Source: Progne subis subis
Taxonomy: Eukaryota > Chordata > Aves > Passeriformes > Hirundinidae
Direction: 5' to 3'
Length of the DNA stretch: 64,000 nucleotides
NCBI GenBank assembly: GCA_022316685.1
Contig: JAKJHU010000030.1
Location: 8,334,860-8,398,859 of the forward strand
Every line of letters starts with the position of its first letter. Positions within the stretch are counted from its first letter, which is position 1. Below, in pieces: positions 39,371 to 52,104 of the stretch. The position numbers and the translations under genes are program-made. The notes below the pieces were generated by a model that worked only from the letters and a program-made list of their open reading frames with translations, had not been told where the DNA came from and did not search any database.

Positions 39371-40503
39371 CATAGACTCAGAATTCCAATAATTTGTGTT
39401 GGAAGAGATTTTAAAGGTTGTCTAATTCCATGTAGGGACACGTTCCCTGAGAACAGATTGCTCAAAACTCCATCCAGCCTAACTTTGCACATATGCTGAG
39501 ATGGGGCATCTACAGCTTCTCTGGGCAACCTGGTCCAATGCCTCTCCACACTCACAGTAAAGAATTTCTTTGTTATACCTAATCTAAACCTGCCCTCTTT
39601 CTATTTAAAGTCATTACTCTTTGTCCTATCACTACACTCCCTGACGAAGGGTCTATCCTAATCTTTCCCATAAGCTGCTTTTAAGTACTGAAAGGCTTTA
39701 AAATGATGTTTTAAGGATTCCCTGGAGCCATGTCTTCTCCAGGCTGAACAACCCCAGTCTCCCAGCCTGTCCTCACAGGAGAGCTGCTCCATCCCTCTGA
39801 TCTGCTTTGTGACCCTCCTCTGGACTTCCTCCAGCAGAATAACATCCTTGTGCCGAGGACCCCATAGTGGACATAGAACTCCAGGTGGGATTTCAGAAGA
39901 GTTGAGCAAAGGGACAGAATCCCCTCCCTCGACCTCCTGCCCATACTTCTTTTGATGCAGCCCAGGACATGGTTGGCTTTCTGGGCTGCAGTATACACTG
40001 ATGGGTCATGCTGAGCTTCCCATCAATCAACACCCCCCCAAGGCTTTCTCCTCAGGGCTGCCCCAATCACTGAGTCCCTTAGTTTGTACTGATATTGGGG
40101 ACTGCCATCACCAAGGTGCCAGACCATGCCCTAGGCGTTGTTGGACTTTTTGAGGTTCACCCAGGTCTGCTTCTCAAGCCTGTCAAGATCCCTCTGGAAG
40201 GCATCCTGTTCCTCTGTTCCCATGACACGTCTCAGTTTTGTGTCATCGGCAAACTGTCTGAGTGTCCGCTCAGTCCCACTGACCATGTCCCTGGAAAAGA
40301 GGTTAAATAATGCTGGTCCCAGTTACAGCCCTTGAGGGACACCACTCATCACTGGTCTCCACACTGGAAATGAGCCATCAACGAGCACTCTGTGAATAGG
40401 ACCTCCCACCAATTCCTCATCCACGGGGTGGTCCACCTGTCAAATCTATCTCCACTTTAGAGACTGTGCAGGACAGTATCAAATGCTTTGCACACGTCCA
40501 GGT
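39371..40503 (-). mobile_element. CR1 LINE, about 1.1 kb, minus strand
   Basis: This is the longest CR1 copy in the window. The plus strand shows the reverse complement of the CR1 3' region: the GGAAGAGATTTTAAAGG end near 39400, TCTGGGCAACCTGG, and CTGGAGCCATGTCTTCTCCAGGC. Upstream is the end of the reverse transcriptase (minus-strand frame near 39658-39998, with ILLEEVQRRVTKQI and VLGCIKRSM). Further upstream, at 40097-40503, a more internal RT region continues (GGTCCCAGTTACAGCCCTTGAGGG and similar). Frames are broken, so the copy is inactive. The terminal ATTCTATG repeats are poorly preserved. Confidence 0.93.
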
Positions 40504-43500
40504 TTCCAGGCACTGTGTGGTTTGGCTCAGAATTAAGACGTTGCTGTATTGTGTGGTGATGGTGGTGGATTCAACACGGACACTAAAAAGAAAAAAACAC
40601 CCCTGAAAATTCTTGCTCAAATCCAAACCCAGCAGTGGTCTGCATAAGAAAAACAATTTTACACATTCCCGAGTTGAGGGATTTTCATGTAAAACTAATG
40701 TTTGTCTCTGTGCTGAGCTTAAGAAAGTATGGACTAACAGATTTTGGTTGTGTATCTTAACAAGCTATTGAAAGCAACTCTCCCAAGTGTAAGAGTGATG
40801 AGATAGTGCTAGCACAGTTGTTTATGCAACAGACCATGTCTCTGCTTTGATTAAAGTTTCCTGAATTGAAACTCAGGTACAACAATAGCAGTTATTTAAA
40901 AATGACTGTACTCTAGAAACAGAGTTTCTTAAGAAACAATCCCAACTGCATGCACAAAGTAATGACAACAAAAATTGTCTCCTCGTTATCCTAAAAATAA
41001 GTTTTCTTTTTATTTCCTCTCTAAAAGAAGAAAAGAAATTCTAAAAGAATTTAATTTTTGCCTTCACTAATAGCCATTATTAGCATTTAGATAATTCATT
41101 TTTCCTGGTAATTTTTCTTTGCTTATAATTTTTCATAGCAGAAAATTTTTGAGACTCAGAAAGCATTTGGTTATCATGTTCCTCCTCTGGCCAATAGATG
41201 GGACTCTTACCTCTGATATCCCTTCTCTCTTTGATCTTATTACATAGATAATAATGCAAAAACAATTCTTGAAATCTGAAACATGAGAGATATGTTTAGT
41301 CTCTGAAAAATGTATCAACAACGGACCTCTGCAGCTGCTGACATCTCAAATAAGCCAGATATGCAAGAGATTGGAGATAGCAGAACTTGAGAGTAGAGGA
41401 GGTTTATCTTTCAGACAAAATGTTTCATTTACAGATTAAAACCACTTATTGTCTGGAGGTTTTTTCCTGTGAGGAAGAATGCATATTGTAAGAGCTAGGT
41501 ATAATAAATAAAAACCAAACCACCAAAAAAGTCAAGTTGATTAGAGGAGTTAGTCATGACTGTGTTCCTGTTGGATTTTAATCTCAGACACAAGACTGAC
41601 ACACAAATTCCTAAAGCATATTAGGAGCTGGCCTGCATTGGAATAGTAAAAACTAGATTTTGTTGGAAATCACTGCTTTGGTTGATAGGTAGTGCCAGGG
41701 TGAAATGGTTCATGGCAATAGGTCTTTCCCCTTATTTCTGATGAAATGTAGATGGGTTTCAGCCTGATTGGAAATGCACCAGCTCCCACGGTAGACCTGT
41801 GGATTCCTGTGCTCCAGCTTTCCTGGCTGAGAAGTTATTGATGGAAATACTGGAATATTATCAGTAACATTTGGAGTCAGTGTCCTAAACTAGATGGCAG
41901 GGAGTCTGGGACCTCTTTGTGGCTGTTGTGGGGTGTGGCATAGCTCTTTTGCAGAGAGTGAGGGAGCCGAAGGCCCAGAAGACCTACCGCAGTTAGCACT
42001 GTGTACAGAGATTGGCCCTACAGATTTCATTTCTATTGTTTTTCCTTTTTCCAGTGAAATGCTTTGATAAATTTGTCTTTCTAGGTCCTGAAGTCCTAAA
42101 GCAGAATTGCAGTGTCCCACAGTGGAATGCATTTTATTTTATAGCCCTTGAGATGGCTGTGAAATGGTGAGCAGTTTTGTCTTCAAGGGTGTGTTGCTCT
42201 CTGCTGGCCTTGTTGCAGCATTGTCCCTGCACATTTCCTTTTACTGTGTTCCCGTGTGTTTGATTCCCTTGTGGATTGTGCCTTGTGCCTGTTGCCTGAG
42301 CACCTTGGGGGATGCTCAGCACTGGCCTGGAAAATACCACACATTAGGACACAAATGAGAGCACGTGCAGAGTGTGTGTGCAACAAATACACAGCACTGC
42401 CCGAAGGGCATTTGCCCAGAATTGATCATATGAACGGGGATGATACCATCAGGCCTCATCTGATGGTGCTGATGTGTGGGATGGCCATCAGTCAGATGAA
42501 GCAGCAACCAGGGAATTGTTCATGACTTTTGACACAAAGGAGTCACACAGAAAAGATATGTGAAAGGCATGAAAAGAAGTCTCGACGGAGATGGGTTTGA
42601 CATAGCCAGAAGCTGCCCACCAACATCAACACCTCTGCCCATGCCAGACAGAGCATCATTCCTGAGGGTACTGGGGGTGCCTGTGTCCAGCTGGCAAGGG
42701 AGAGGACAGCAGCACTCTGACAATATATATCTGCAGCATGCAAGCCTGAAAGCACAGGGTGCTGACATTTATGTATTTAATAGCAGTTCATTAAGTGCCT
42801 AGAATTGTGGATATTACTGACATCATCTTAATTTTACAGGAGAGTGTCAGGAGGCTTTGCCTCAGCGTGTGCCTGGCTGGACACTGTGCTTCGAACGCCC
42901 ACAGGCAGCTGGAGAGCAGTAGCTGCACTCCTGGAGTGTGTCTCAGCTTTCATTTTATCCAGATGGAATCAGTTTCACAGAGAAAGAACTCAGCATTCCA
43001 AAACGGTTCCCGAAGCATGGAAAATGGGGCAAATGGAAGTGTTGCTGACTCATCCAGCAAAGTGCTAGGGCAGTGTGCCCTCAGCTGAGCAGGATATGTT
43101 CCCATCACATGGATGTCTTGCCACTGGGTCAGAGGCACAGAGGACCTACAGCAGAGGGGCATTGAAAACCCCAGTGCTGAGCTGTCTAAAACCAGCACAG
43201 CTTTTCAGGTGGTGTGTCTGACTCTCACAGCCATGGTTCACTAGCAAAATGAATAATGATGTCATGTTTTCATTCTGTTCTGTAATAAAAATCCCAAATA
43301 AATTTGATTGGTATTCTAATTTATTAGAATTTGTTGTTTTTTAAGCTAAAAGCAGCCCTATTTTTAATTACAGATAATTCATGTCTCAAAAGGTAGGTAG
43401 GAATGTGCTGGCTACAAAACATGGCAATCCCTTATTGAGCCATTGTCACTACTGTAGCCTCCCAAAAATCTTTTTTTCTTTTTTGTGACTGTAAAATATG

Positions 43501-46198
43501 TCAGCTTATCCTATCTGTGTGCAATAAATGAGCTATTGCAGTTCTACAGTACAGGCAAACCTGTCAGCTAGGAAAATTAAATATTAATAATTTTTTGGTT
43601 TTACAGTCTCAAGAGACTTTCCTTTGAAGCAAGCAAACTCCACCACCTGCAAGCTAACTGTCAGGTGTGCCATTAGTCAAAGGGCTTTTGGCAAGTCGTG
43701 CAGCATCCCTTGCAAAGCACATGCAAAGGAGTGGAGGCTGATAACTACGGTTAAAAAGGGAAGTAGGGGAAGGGAGAAGGGAATTTCTTGATCATGTTGA
43801 AGTTCTGCAAACAAAATGTGTCATTCTCTCTTTAACAAGGACTTTCATTTGTCCCCAGGCTGTCAGCAGGCTGGTCAGACTGCTGAGCCAGTTCAAATGG
43901 CATCTCAAATGATCAAAAGTTGTGTTTGTTCACCCTCTCTGCTCTTGGTTTCCCTTTTCAATCCTCTCTAACTGTTGTTTGAACAGAACTTTGCTTGGGA
44001 CGTGCTTTAGTGAGCAAATGTGAAAGTGTGTGTTCTTTACAGGGCAGCTCAATGTCCAGCACATAAGTACTGCACAGCATATTTGGGTAACATACATGTC
44101 ACTCTTGTCCCTGTTAGGTAGCACACATATCTCTGGTGTGGAGGAAATGTGCTTCCAGCTCACAGAAACACGTCCTCTTGTCACATTTTGTCTAAATTAT
44201 TTCATTCTTTTTCTTTTAGAACCAAGCCAAGAGGGTTACAGAATACTGAGTTTTCCTGAATCTTTAAGTTGTTGTTAAATATTTCTCTTGTGTCCTAAAT
44301 GATGGATTTGTTTCTCACCTCCTATTTGCCTCCCGTGCATTCCCCAAAACATGATGAAATTAATGACCTGAACGTTTAGAGAGATGAAGGGAAATACCTC
44401 TTTATGTTTGACATGATTAACCTCTATCTTCAGCAGCAGAAGAGAACATTACTTCAAACACTACAGGTGTACTTTGAAAAGAGCAGAACAACTTAAATGC
44501 CTAATAGCTTCACAGAAAAATTCAATTTATTGAGTCTGTCATTATAGTTTCAAATATTGCATGGCTGTATTGGAAGATAAGGAGCAATAGAGTTTCCCCT
44601 AGAGAGAGAACTGTCCAATGTATCAGTGATTTTTCCATTATACTTTCTCTACTAGCTTCAAGCTCAGATTTTTGAAAGAATAACCTGAAATGTAAGGAAA
44701 AACAGCTCTGCTTTTCATGGCAACTTGAAACCATAATGAGATGCTTCTGACCCATGATGCACCCGTGTGTGCCTTTTCTGACCTCCCCGCCTGAGAATGA
44801 TGAGCAAGAGCCTCTTTAAACTGCTTGGAGTCTGTGGCTGTTTGCATGAGGAGTTACTTCTGTACTGTGGCTGGGATGAGGGCTGGAGTCTGGCAGCCCA
44901 GAATTCAGGCAGGCTGCACTGCTTATCATCCTCTTGATTCTCTGTGCCCTTTGCCTCCCTCCAAGGGCTCCAAAATAATCCTTGGCGTGCAGAATGTGAG
45001 GACATTTTACAGTGTTTTGTATTCCTGGGGAAATGTGAGTGCTAGGTCAAATGATGATTTCAGCTCCCTCTAGCTGGATATATTGATTTAAATGGAGTCC
45101 ATTAATGTCATAATTATGAATTCATGATCCAGTGTTTTGCTCTTCTGCACAGAACAGTTACTGTTTCATAATGTTTTTTGTTGTTTTTCAAATACACTTA
45201 AAACCCTCTGCACTATCCACTAGAATGGATGACCTTCTTTGGTTCCAAGTTCTGGTAAATTATGTAACCAAACATTTCTACTTCAGTTCTCCAAAAATGC
45301 TAAGAGCTGAATCAACTAAGCAATGACAACAGAAATGCTAAATAAAGGACCCAGGATGACCTTAAACAAAATTGAAGTTGATCGGTTTAATCCAGGATAG
45401 CAAAAAACTTTGTCAACTTTATTTTTGGGAGCTAGAACAGACTGCTGTTTCACCATGCTCTGGTGGTGAGGTATGCGAAGATGTGCTTCCAAGAGAATGA
45501 CCAAATTTGATAGGAAAATTGGACTGAATTGCCCACCTCTCCTGACCATGATAGTGATAACATACCCAAGAAAGGGGAAACTGAAAAGGATGAAAGCTGT
45601 TTTTCTGAAGATTAAGACCCACTGGTCAGGGCAAGCTGTTAAAAATATCTGTAGGGATTTGGTCTTCACCAAGAGAAGGCCATCCACTCTCCCAGGTTCC
45701 CTCATCTTTAGCAATCTAGAGCGAAGGAGGAGCAGAAGGACTTCTGCTTGCCCTGGCAGCCAGCAGGGAGGAGCACCAGCTGGTGGCGGCTGAGCCTCTC
45801 CTGCAGCTGGCAGATGCAGCACTGGGAGGCCCTTTGTGAAGCAGGATGGAAACCGAGCGCTTTGCTTGCCGCACTCTTGCCGCCCAAGAGGGACAGGAAC
45901 GATGAAGAGTACAGGGTAGGAATCAGACTTGGTGTTCTTCACCATGCAGAAGAACACTAGGGAAAAGTGGTTTCCAAAACCAGCCAGCCAGCTTCTCTTC
46001 CGGCAGTGGAAACATGAGATCACTTAACCTGCAGCCTGCTGTGCCTGTGCCCAGTGTGCGCCACGCCTGCATGGTTTGCTGCACCCTAAGGGGTCACTGG
46101 AATGAAGGTGAGACTCAGAAACACTAATCGTTTTTGCATCAGATGAGCTAACAAGCAACTGCTCCTTCTGCAATGCAGAAATATTTTTCTCGGTTTCC

Positions 46199-46215
46199 TT
46201 TTTTTTTTTTTTTTT
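46199..46215. repeat. poly-T tract
   Basis: An uninterrupted T-run of about 17 bases. Confidence 0.9.
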
Positions 46216-47252
46216 CTTTCACTTGTTAAAAAAGCCAGCAGCATAAAATTACTTTGCAAGAACGTGTTGTTATCAGTTCCACACAGATGTGATTTAAAGG
46301 AGAGAAAACTCCCTGAAGCTTTCAAAACTGGCAGTGCAGTGATGTAGTGGAGGAGCACATTGCAGATGGTGCACATCCTGGCATGGGTCTCCACCTTGAC
46401 CTCATGAAAAATCCTTTTATTGCAAGTCAATCCAAGAACTGGCAACAGTTTCACTGGGCTGGACTGGAAAGGACTGTCAGTATCACAATAGCTGCTATGC
46501 AAATTTCTTACACTGGTAAGTGTCAGGTCTTTGGGATGGAAAGAATTGATTGCATTTTCAAGAGAGGGGGACAGAACAGCTTTATATTTTCACAGTTTTA
46601 AGATAAAGGAAAAGATGTGATCCTTTCTACTTTCCAAAACATAGTTTAATTAACAAATGTCTTGCACTTTTATTTTCCATGCATCAGACTAACTCTTAGA
46701 GCAACCCTCTTAGTTCTTGGTACTATACAAACATACAATAAGGGTGAATACCTGTCAGACAGTGGGCTAAAGAGGAAACAGAGACAAAAAGTAGGGCATA
46801 ATATCCACAGTTATATCTGGGTACCAAGGCACAGAACAGCTCTCATCTACTCAGGTCATGGTGTGTGTGGATTAACATTTCTTGCTCTTAGTCCAGGGCT
46901 TTATACGTTGGCGTTATGTACAAATTGATAAAAAATGCTCTTTTTAGATTAATTTAATATGATGAACAAGTGAGATTTAATTGTAAGATTTGGGACCAAA
47001 AGTATCATTATTACCAGATCAGTTTCTTTCTATTGGCATGTTGTAATGGGACATGGCCCTGAGCAGTCATACATTTAACAGATATTATCATAAAAACTGC
47101 TTTTGTGATTAGCACCATTCTCCTTAAAGCAAGGAAGAGAATTTCAGCCACAGCTATTCTTTTTCTAGGAAGCAAAACACTAATGAATGTGTCTGTCTTA
47201 TCCTCCTGCGAAAAATCAGTATTATATAAAAGAGGGACTTATAGCATCTATT

Positions 47253-47275
47253 AAAAAAAAAAAAAAAAAAAAAAA
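47253..47275. repeat. poly-A tract
   Basis: An uninterrupted A-run of 23 bases. No retrocopy was recognised next to it. Confidence 0.95.
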
Positions 47276-48551
47276 GATAAGAAAAGAGACTAGTGCTTTT
47301 TAGAAAAAAGAAATTGTTACTTAGGTGGATTTTCAAATGTATCTTACTAAGGCAAAATAAAATTTAAATAGCCAAAGCTATTTAAATATTCAAAACCAGT
47401 GTTCATAGTCTCTGATGAGTTATGTAATAGAGCATACTAAGAGAAAGAAAAAAACATTTATTTGAATTTTTTTTCTCTTTGCCATTTTTTCTCCTACTTT
47501 TTTCTTCTTTCCAATGTCTTTTTCAGTACTTGCTCTGATACTGAGTTGAATGCTGACGAGTCAATACTTGAAATAAATGTATATGACCAATATGAAGTAC
47601 TTGAAATTTGTCACCACCTGTGACTTTCCTGGCTGGAAGGTGAAAAGTTTAGCAAGGTCTGTGTTTTTTTGATGAATTATTAAAAATAAAGGTCTCACTG
47701 AATGACAGCACAGCCTTCAGGTGTGTTAGCCCCAATTTCATAACATCAGCAAACTTGCTGAGGGTACATTCTAGCTGTTTGTCTCTCTTGTGTATTCACA
47801 AGTTAAAAATAAAACCACCAAATCAGAAAAATATGTCTCTAAAACCATGACATTGTCAGCATAGCCTGAAGCAGGTGAAATACCTTAAATGAGTTCCAGC
47901 TTATTTAATATCTCACCTTTTCTTTACTTCTGTGTTAGACAATCAAATAAATTATGAATATGTGGGTGCAGACAAGAACTTGTTTTTCATGACGGGTCAT
48001 TAAATAATTGAGGTTTGCCATAAGAAATAATAATAAAAAAAATATGTGTTCTTTCAGGCTCTTTTCAATTATGCACGTTATCAAGTTAGCAGGAAGGGAA
48101 TCCAAGTTTGAAGGTTCTGAACGGGCTACTCATATTCATGAGGCAGATTTGGGAAGTATAATAGATTGTTTTATGTTTTGTTTCAGTGGTCAGGAAGAGT
48201 TAACCGGATTAAAGAAGGATGTAAGGTACATGGAGCCATTAATTAGAATAATATATTTCAACAACTAAAAAGCAGTTGAAGTGGGATGCTAAAAGTCTTT
48301 TAGATGGCTAACAGAAGGCAAGAGAAAAAGGAATAGCTGTTCAGTGCCTCTCTTGAAAAGAGAAGAGGATTAGATGAAGCAAGAAGCTGGACAATTAAAA
48401 ACAAGACTATGGACATATTTGTTTTCATAATGGTCTAAACTAGTATGACTGTCTTACATTACATAACCTATTTCAACATAAAACATCCAAACCCAATTTC
48501 AACTTTTAAGGAAATATTTTTCAATACGGTAAAGATACTGTAAATCAAACA

Positions 48552-48793
48552 GAAAGCCAACCATGTCCTGGGCTGCAACCAAAGCAGTGTGGCCAGCAGG
48601 GTGAGGGAGGGGTTTCTACCCTTCTGTTCTGCTATGACCCCATCTGGAGTTCTGTGTCCAGCTCTGGGGTCCCCAGCCTAGGAAGGACATGGACCTGTTG
48701 GAGCGAGGAGGGACATGAAGGTGGTCAGAGGGCTGGAGCACCTCTATGAGGAAAGGATGAGAGTTGGTGTTGCTCAGCTTGGAGAAGAGAAGC
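48552..48793 (+). mobile_element. CR1 LINE fragment, plus strand
   Basis: The fragment begins at AGCCAACCATGTCCTGGGCTGC and runs through GGGTGAGGGAGG, CCCCATCTGGAGT, GGGGTCCCCAG, AAGGACATGGACCTGTTGGAG and GGCTGGAGCACCTCTATGA to CTTGGAGAAGAG. This is the CR1 reverse-transcriptase C-terminal region. Both the 5' and the 3' parts of the element are missing. Confidence 0.9.
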
Positions 48794-49362
48794 AACAACA
48801 AAAACCCAAACCAAAAAGTTCTAGTTCACAGTAGTTGAGTAAATTTCAGATCTTCCACAAGAAATTTCCTCCACAAAGGAAATCAATGCAGAGCTACCTA
48901 CCTGTAAAGCTGTTTTGTTATGGGCAAAGGATTGAGAAAGTCATTGCTTGCTTTCATCAGATTGACACACCACATGGAAAAATATCAACATTAACTTAAA
49001 ATCATATGTTATTCCTTATTCTCCTTTGAAAATCTTGTGTCATTCACATTTTTCTTGGAGAGACATTTTACTTATCTGAGGTTTTTGGATGCATCAAGTC
49101 AGATATTACTGCACTTTTAGACCAAAAGACCTCTATTCTGTTTTAGCAAAATAACAAACTAAGAACTGCCAGCGCTGACTCTACCTAAAGGTCTCCTGAT
49201 CTTTACAAGATCAGGATCAATGTATTTCATCAATAGTTAATGACAGCTGAATACCATTAGGTTTGGATATAGAAATTAAAGCTTCCACTAGAGCAAGAAG
49301 CAGCCATTTTCCTCCGTTAAGGAGCAATATGTAATATTAAGGAGTAATAATAAGAACTGCAC

Positions 49363-49365
49363 ACA

Positions 49366-49396
<31 letters not shown>

Positions 49397-49418
49397 CAAA
49401 AAAACCAAAAAAAACCCC
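49363..49418. repeat. (AAAAC)n-type repeat
   Basis: CAAAA units are repeated about seven times and decay into A-runs with CC interruptions. Confidence 0.92.
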
Positions 49419-50060
49419 TCCCGTTACTTATTAACTTATTAAGAGTTAAAAATTAACTCTTGTTACTTCCATTTTGCCTCATAAATAGACTGCTGACAAC
49501 AAAACCCACTTCTCCTTAAAGTCAGGTGGAGAAGGAACTAAAATCTTTGGATTTTAGGGAAAAGGCAGGACCCAGTGCTACAGTTAGTGAGTTAAGAAGA
49601 GGCAGTAAGCAGAAAACTGGTGGGTCTGTCTCCCTGGGGCTGTTTCTTGCTATGAACTTCTGCAGACCACATGAAGACACATGGAGAAATTCATATCTCT
49701 GTGAGGAGGCTCAGTCCATCTCTCCAACATGAGCCCTGGCCACACTCTTCCAGCATATTTTCACATTATTTTTTTGTTTAGAATAAATAAGCTTTTTTTT
49801 GACTGATAGATGTGTCATTGAAGTGTTTCCAAACCCTTTAATACGCAGCAAAAAAAGTCACAACATCTACTGCTTGGATTTTGACAAGTTTCTTATTTTT
49901 CTGGCAGGCTGTGCTTCTCCCATAAAAGAAGAGGTATTTTACAAGGACATCTCTTAATTTATGATTCATTCTGCACAGTATTATCTTCATTGACTTGAGG
50001 CTAATAAAACATTCTGTTTCCCTTTCGTGGCTCCAGGGCTTTTTTCTTTGCAGAACTGGT

Positions 50061-50162
50061 TTGGGTTGTGTTGGGGTTTTTTGGGGTTTTTTTTGGTGGT
50101 TTTTTTGGGGTTTTTTTGGTTTTTTTGGGGGTTTTTTTTGGGTTTTTTAATATATATATATA
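50061..50162 (+). repeat. G/T tract of GGGG and T-runs, then (TA)n
   Basis: At least five runs of three to five G alternate with T-runs of six to eight and pass into TATATATA. It resembles a degenerate (TTTTTTGGGG)n repeat and has G-quadruplex potential. Confidence 0.9.
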
Positions 50163-50880
50163 ATACCATGAACCCTTGTTTTGTTATTCAGGTGGGGGGT
50201 CTTTTGCCTTGATGTGGGAGCTGCTGTCAGTTCAACCACTCTGCCTCTTTCCTCTCCTACATTTTTGGACTGGAATCTTCAGCGCAATGCCATGGAGGAT
50301 GTCTGTTGTAGAACCTTACTTTACCTTTTGTCTTTTCCTTATTTGTTTTGAGACCATCAGAAGTACCTGCATTTCCTAGGTATGAGATGTTGATGCAGAC
50401 TAATGAAAGCAAATCTACAAATTATATCCTGGAGACTTCTCTGGAGTTACTGTCAATTGATTTTGATGCCTCCTTTTTGTATTCAAATAAAGCACTAACC
50501 TAATCCACTTATTTTTGCATGATAAGCATCATGAAATAGATGTTGCTGATGATTTTTGCTAGCCATTTAAATTCCTCTGAAACTATTTTATCACTTTGGT
50601 CTGAAATTACCCTTCTCAGGTAATTTATTTTGTGAAGGTAATGATATGTTTACCATAACTGGCTTGCTAAATAAGTTTTGAGTCCCCTGTGATATAAGTG
50701 CTTATTCTTGTCAGCAAAATGAAGCTGTAGCCTGCGCAAATATGTCAGACATACCATGGAGCAATTTCTAGGGCCTTCTGGAAATCCCTTAGGTGCAGTC
50801 ATGGCCTGTTCAGAGAATTCCCTCTAGGTTTATCCCTTTTCCCATGCAAGCAATGATATTTGCAGTTCTAAGTTAGCAAA

Positions 50881-52099
50881 TGTTGTGATTTAGGAATGGT
50901 GTTCTCCAGTTTAGTACTCCTGCTAAAGACACATCACAGCTCGCAACCCCTCTGCAATGGGAGGCACAAAAAGCAGAGATCACGGGTAAATAAGAACAAT
51001 TTACTGGAAACAGCAATGAGACAAGAAAACCAACAGTAACAGCAACAATATTAATAACAAAAGTATACAAAAATTATAATGGATGGAACTAGGACAGAGT
51101 ATTGGCTTTGTGAGGCAATATTTTGGTAACAGGTGAGCTTTTTGGCAATGGAGGGGGCTACAAGAGTGGCTTCTGTGGGAGGCAGTGGAAGCTTCCCCCA
51201 TATCTGACACATCCATCTGGCTCCAAAACAGAGCTGCTGCTGGCTGAGCCCATGGGTGTTGGTGGTAGCACCTCTAGGACAAGGTGTTTAATGGGGCAAA
51301 GAAGGTGGTACAAGAGTAGCTGAAAGAGAGGAGTGAGAATGTGTGAGACAAACCTGCAGACACATGATTCAGGGAAGAAGGTGGAGGAGGGACTACAGGT
51401 GCCAGTGCAGGGATTTCCCTGCAGCCCATGGTGCAGACCATGGTGAGGCAGCTGTGCCCCTGTAGCCCATGGAGGTGCACACTAGAGCAGACATCTCTCT
51501 GTGGTCTGTGGAGGATCCCATGCTGGAGCAGGTGGATGCCTGAAGGAGACTGTGACCCTGTGAGAAGTTAATGGTGGAGCAGGCTCCTGGAAGGACCAGT
51601 AGCCCCATGGAGAAAGGAGCCCAGGCTGGAGCAAATTTGCTGGCAGGACTTGTGACACATGCTGGAGCAACCTGTTCCTGAAGGATTGCACCCCACAGAA
51701 GGGACCCATGCTGGAGCAATTTGTGAAGAACTGCAGCCTGTGAGGAGGATTCATGTTGGAGAAACTTGGGGTGGACCATTTCCTGTTGGAGGAACTTCAT
51801 GCTGGAGCAGAGGAAGAGAGTGAAGAGTCAGTCCTGTGCCAGGACCAATGGTACCTTCAGGTTCATTGTCTCTACTACCAAGATTGGTCTTGGGGCATTC
51901 ACCATGGTTTGGGGACAAGGACCTTTGGAGGAGTACATTTGCTGAAAGGGACCAGCATGCACTCTATTCGCTGTAGCCTTCACAATGTCAGCCTTCCTAT
52001 TCACCACAAGCTTGTCGTAATTTGGACCTAACTTGTGTGGAGATGTGACAAGGGAAAAAAGTCCATGTGCTTTGCTTATTTCATCACTACAGACTCCCA
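50881..52099 (+). mobile_element. LTR-type element with internal minisatellite; 3' end uncertain
   Basis: The 5' end starts TGTTGTGATTTAGG and continues into GTAAATAAGAACAATTTACT and a string of AACAGTAACAGCAACAATATT-like sequence, an LTR pattern I know from passerine genomes. A 5-bp GCAAA precedes it (50876-50880), and the next GCAAA after a CA lies at 52100-52104, giving a possible 1,219-bp element with ERVL-type duplication. The match could be chance, and the last 270 bases do not resemble the LTR pattern I know. The central third is the minisatellite listed separately. A 106-codon minus-strand frame covers the 3' part (51828-52148). Confidence 0.65.
51510..51815 (+). repeat. degenerate minisatellite, ATGCTGGAGCA motif
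   Basis: About seven copies of a CC(A)ATG(C/T)TGGAGCA motif occur, at about 51520, 51571, 51627, 51659, 51706, 51750 and 51799. They are spaced irregularly at 30-56 bp and alternate with CCTGTGA/CCCCATGGA-like segments. It is part of the LTR-type element. Confidence 0.75.
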
Positions 52100-52104
52100 G
52101 CAAA

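Larger units (their letters stand above)
40504..48551. other. intergenic, no gene recognised
   Basis: AT-rich sequence with GC-richer patches (about 41880-43200 and 45720-45900). The 45316-46023 minus frame (235 codons, GTG start) shows no domain and is countered by open frames on the plus strand. A poly-T at 46199-46215 and a poly-A at 47253-47275 lie inside. Confidence 0.5.
48794..50880. other. intergenic, no gene recognised
   Basis: AT-rich sequence holding the AACAA repeat at 49363 and the G/T tract at 50061. A perfect inverted repeat (9-bp arms, 3-base loop, AAGAGTTAA/TTAACTCTT) lies at 49441-49461. Confidence 0.55.

Noticed and set aside
45316..46023. 235-codon minus-strand frame
   Set aside because: Starts at GTG, not ATG, has no known domain, and other frames over the same DNA are also long. 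Composition alone can explain it.
50061..50150. Telomere-like repeat
   Set aside because: Vertebrate telomeres are TTAGGG. This is a degenerate T/G simple repeat.
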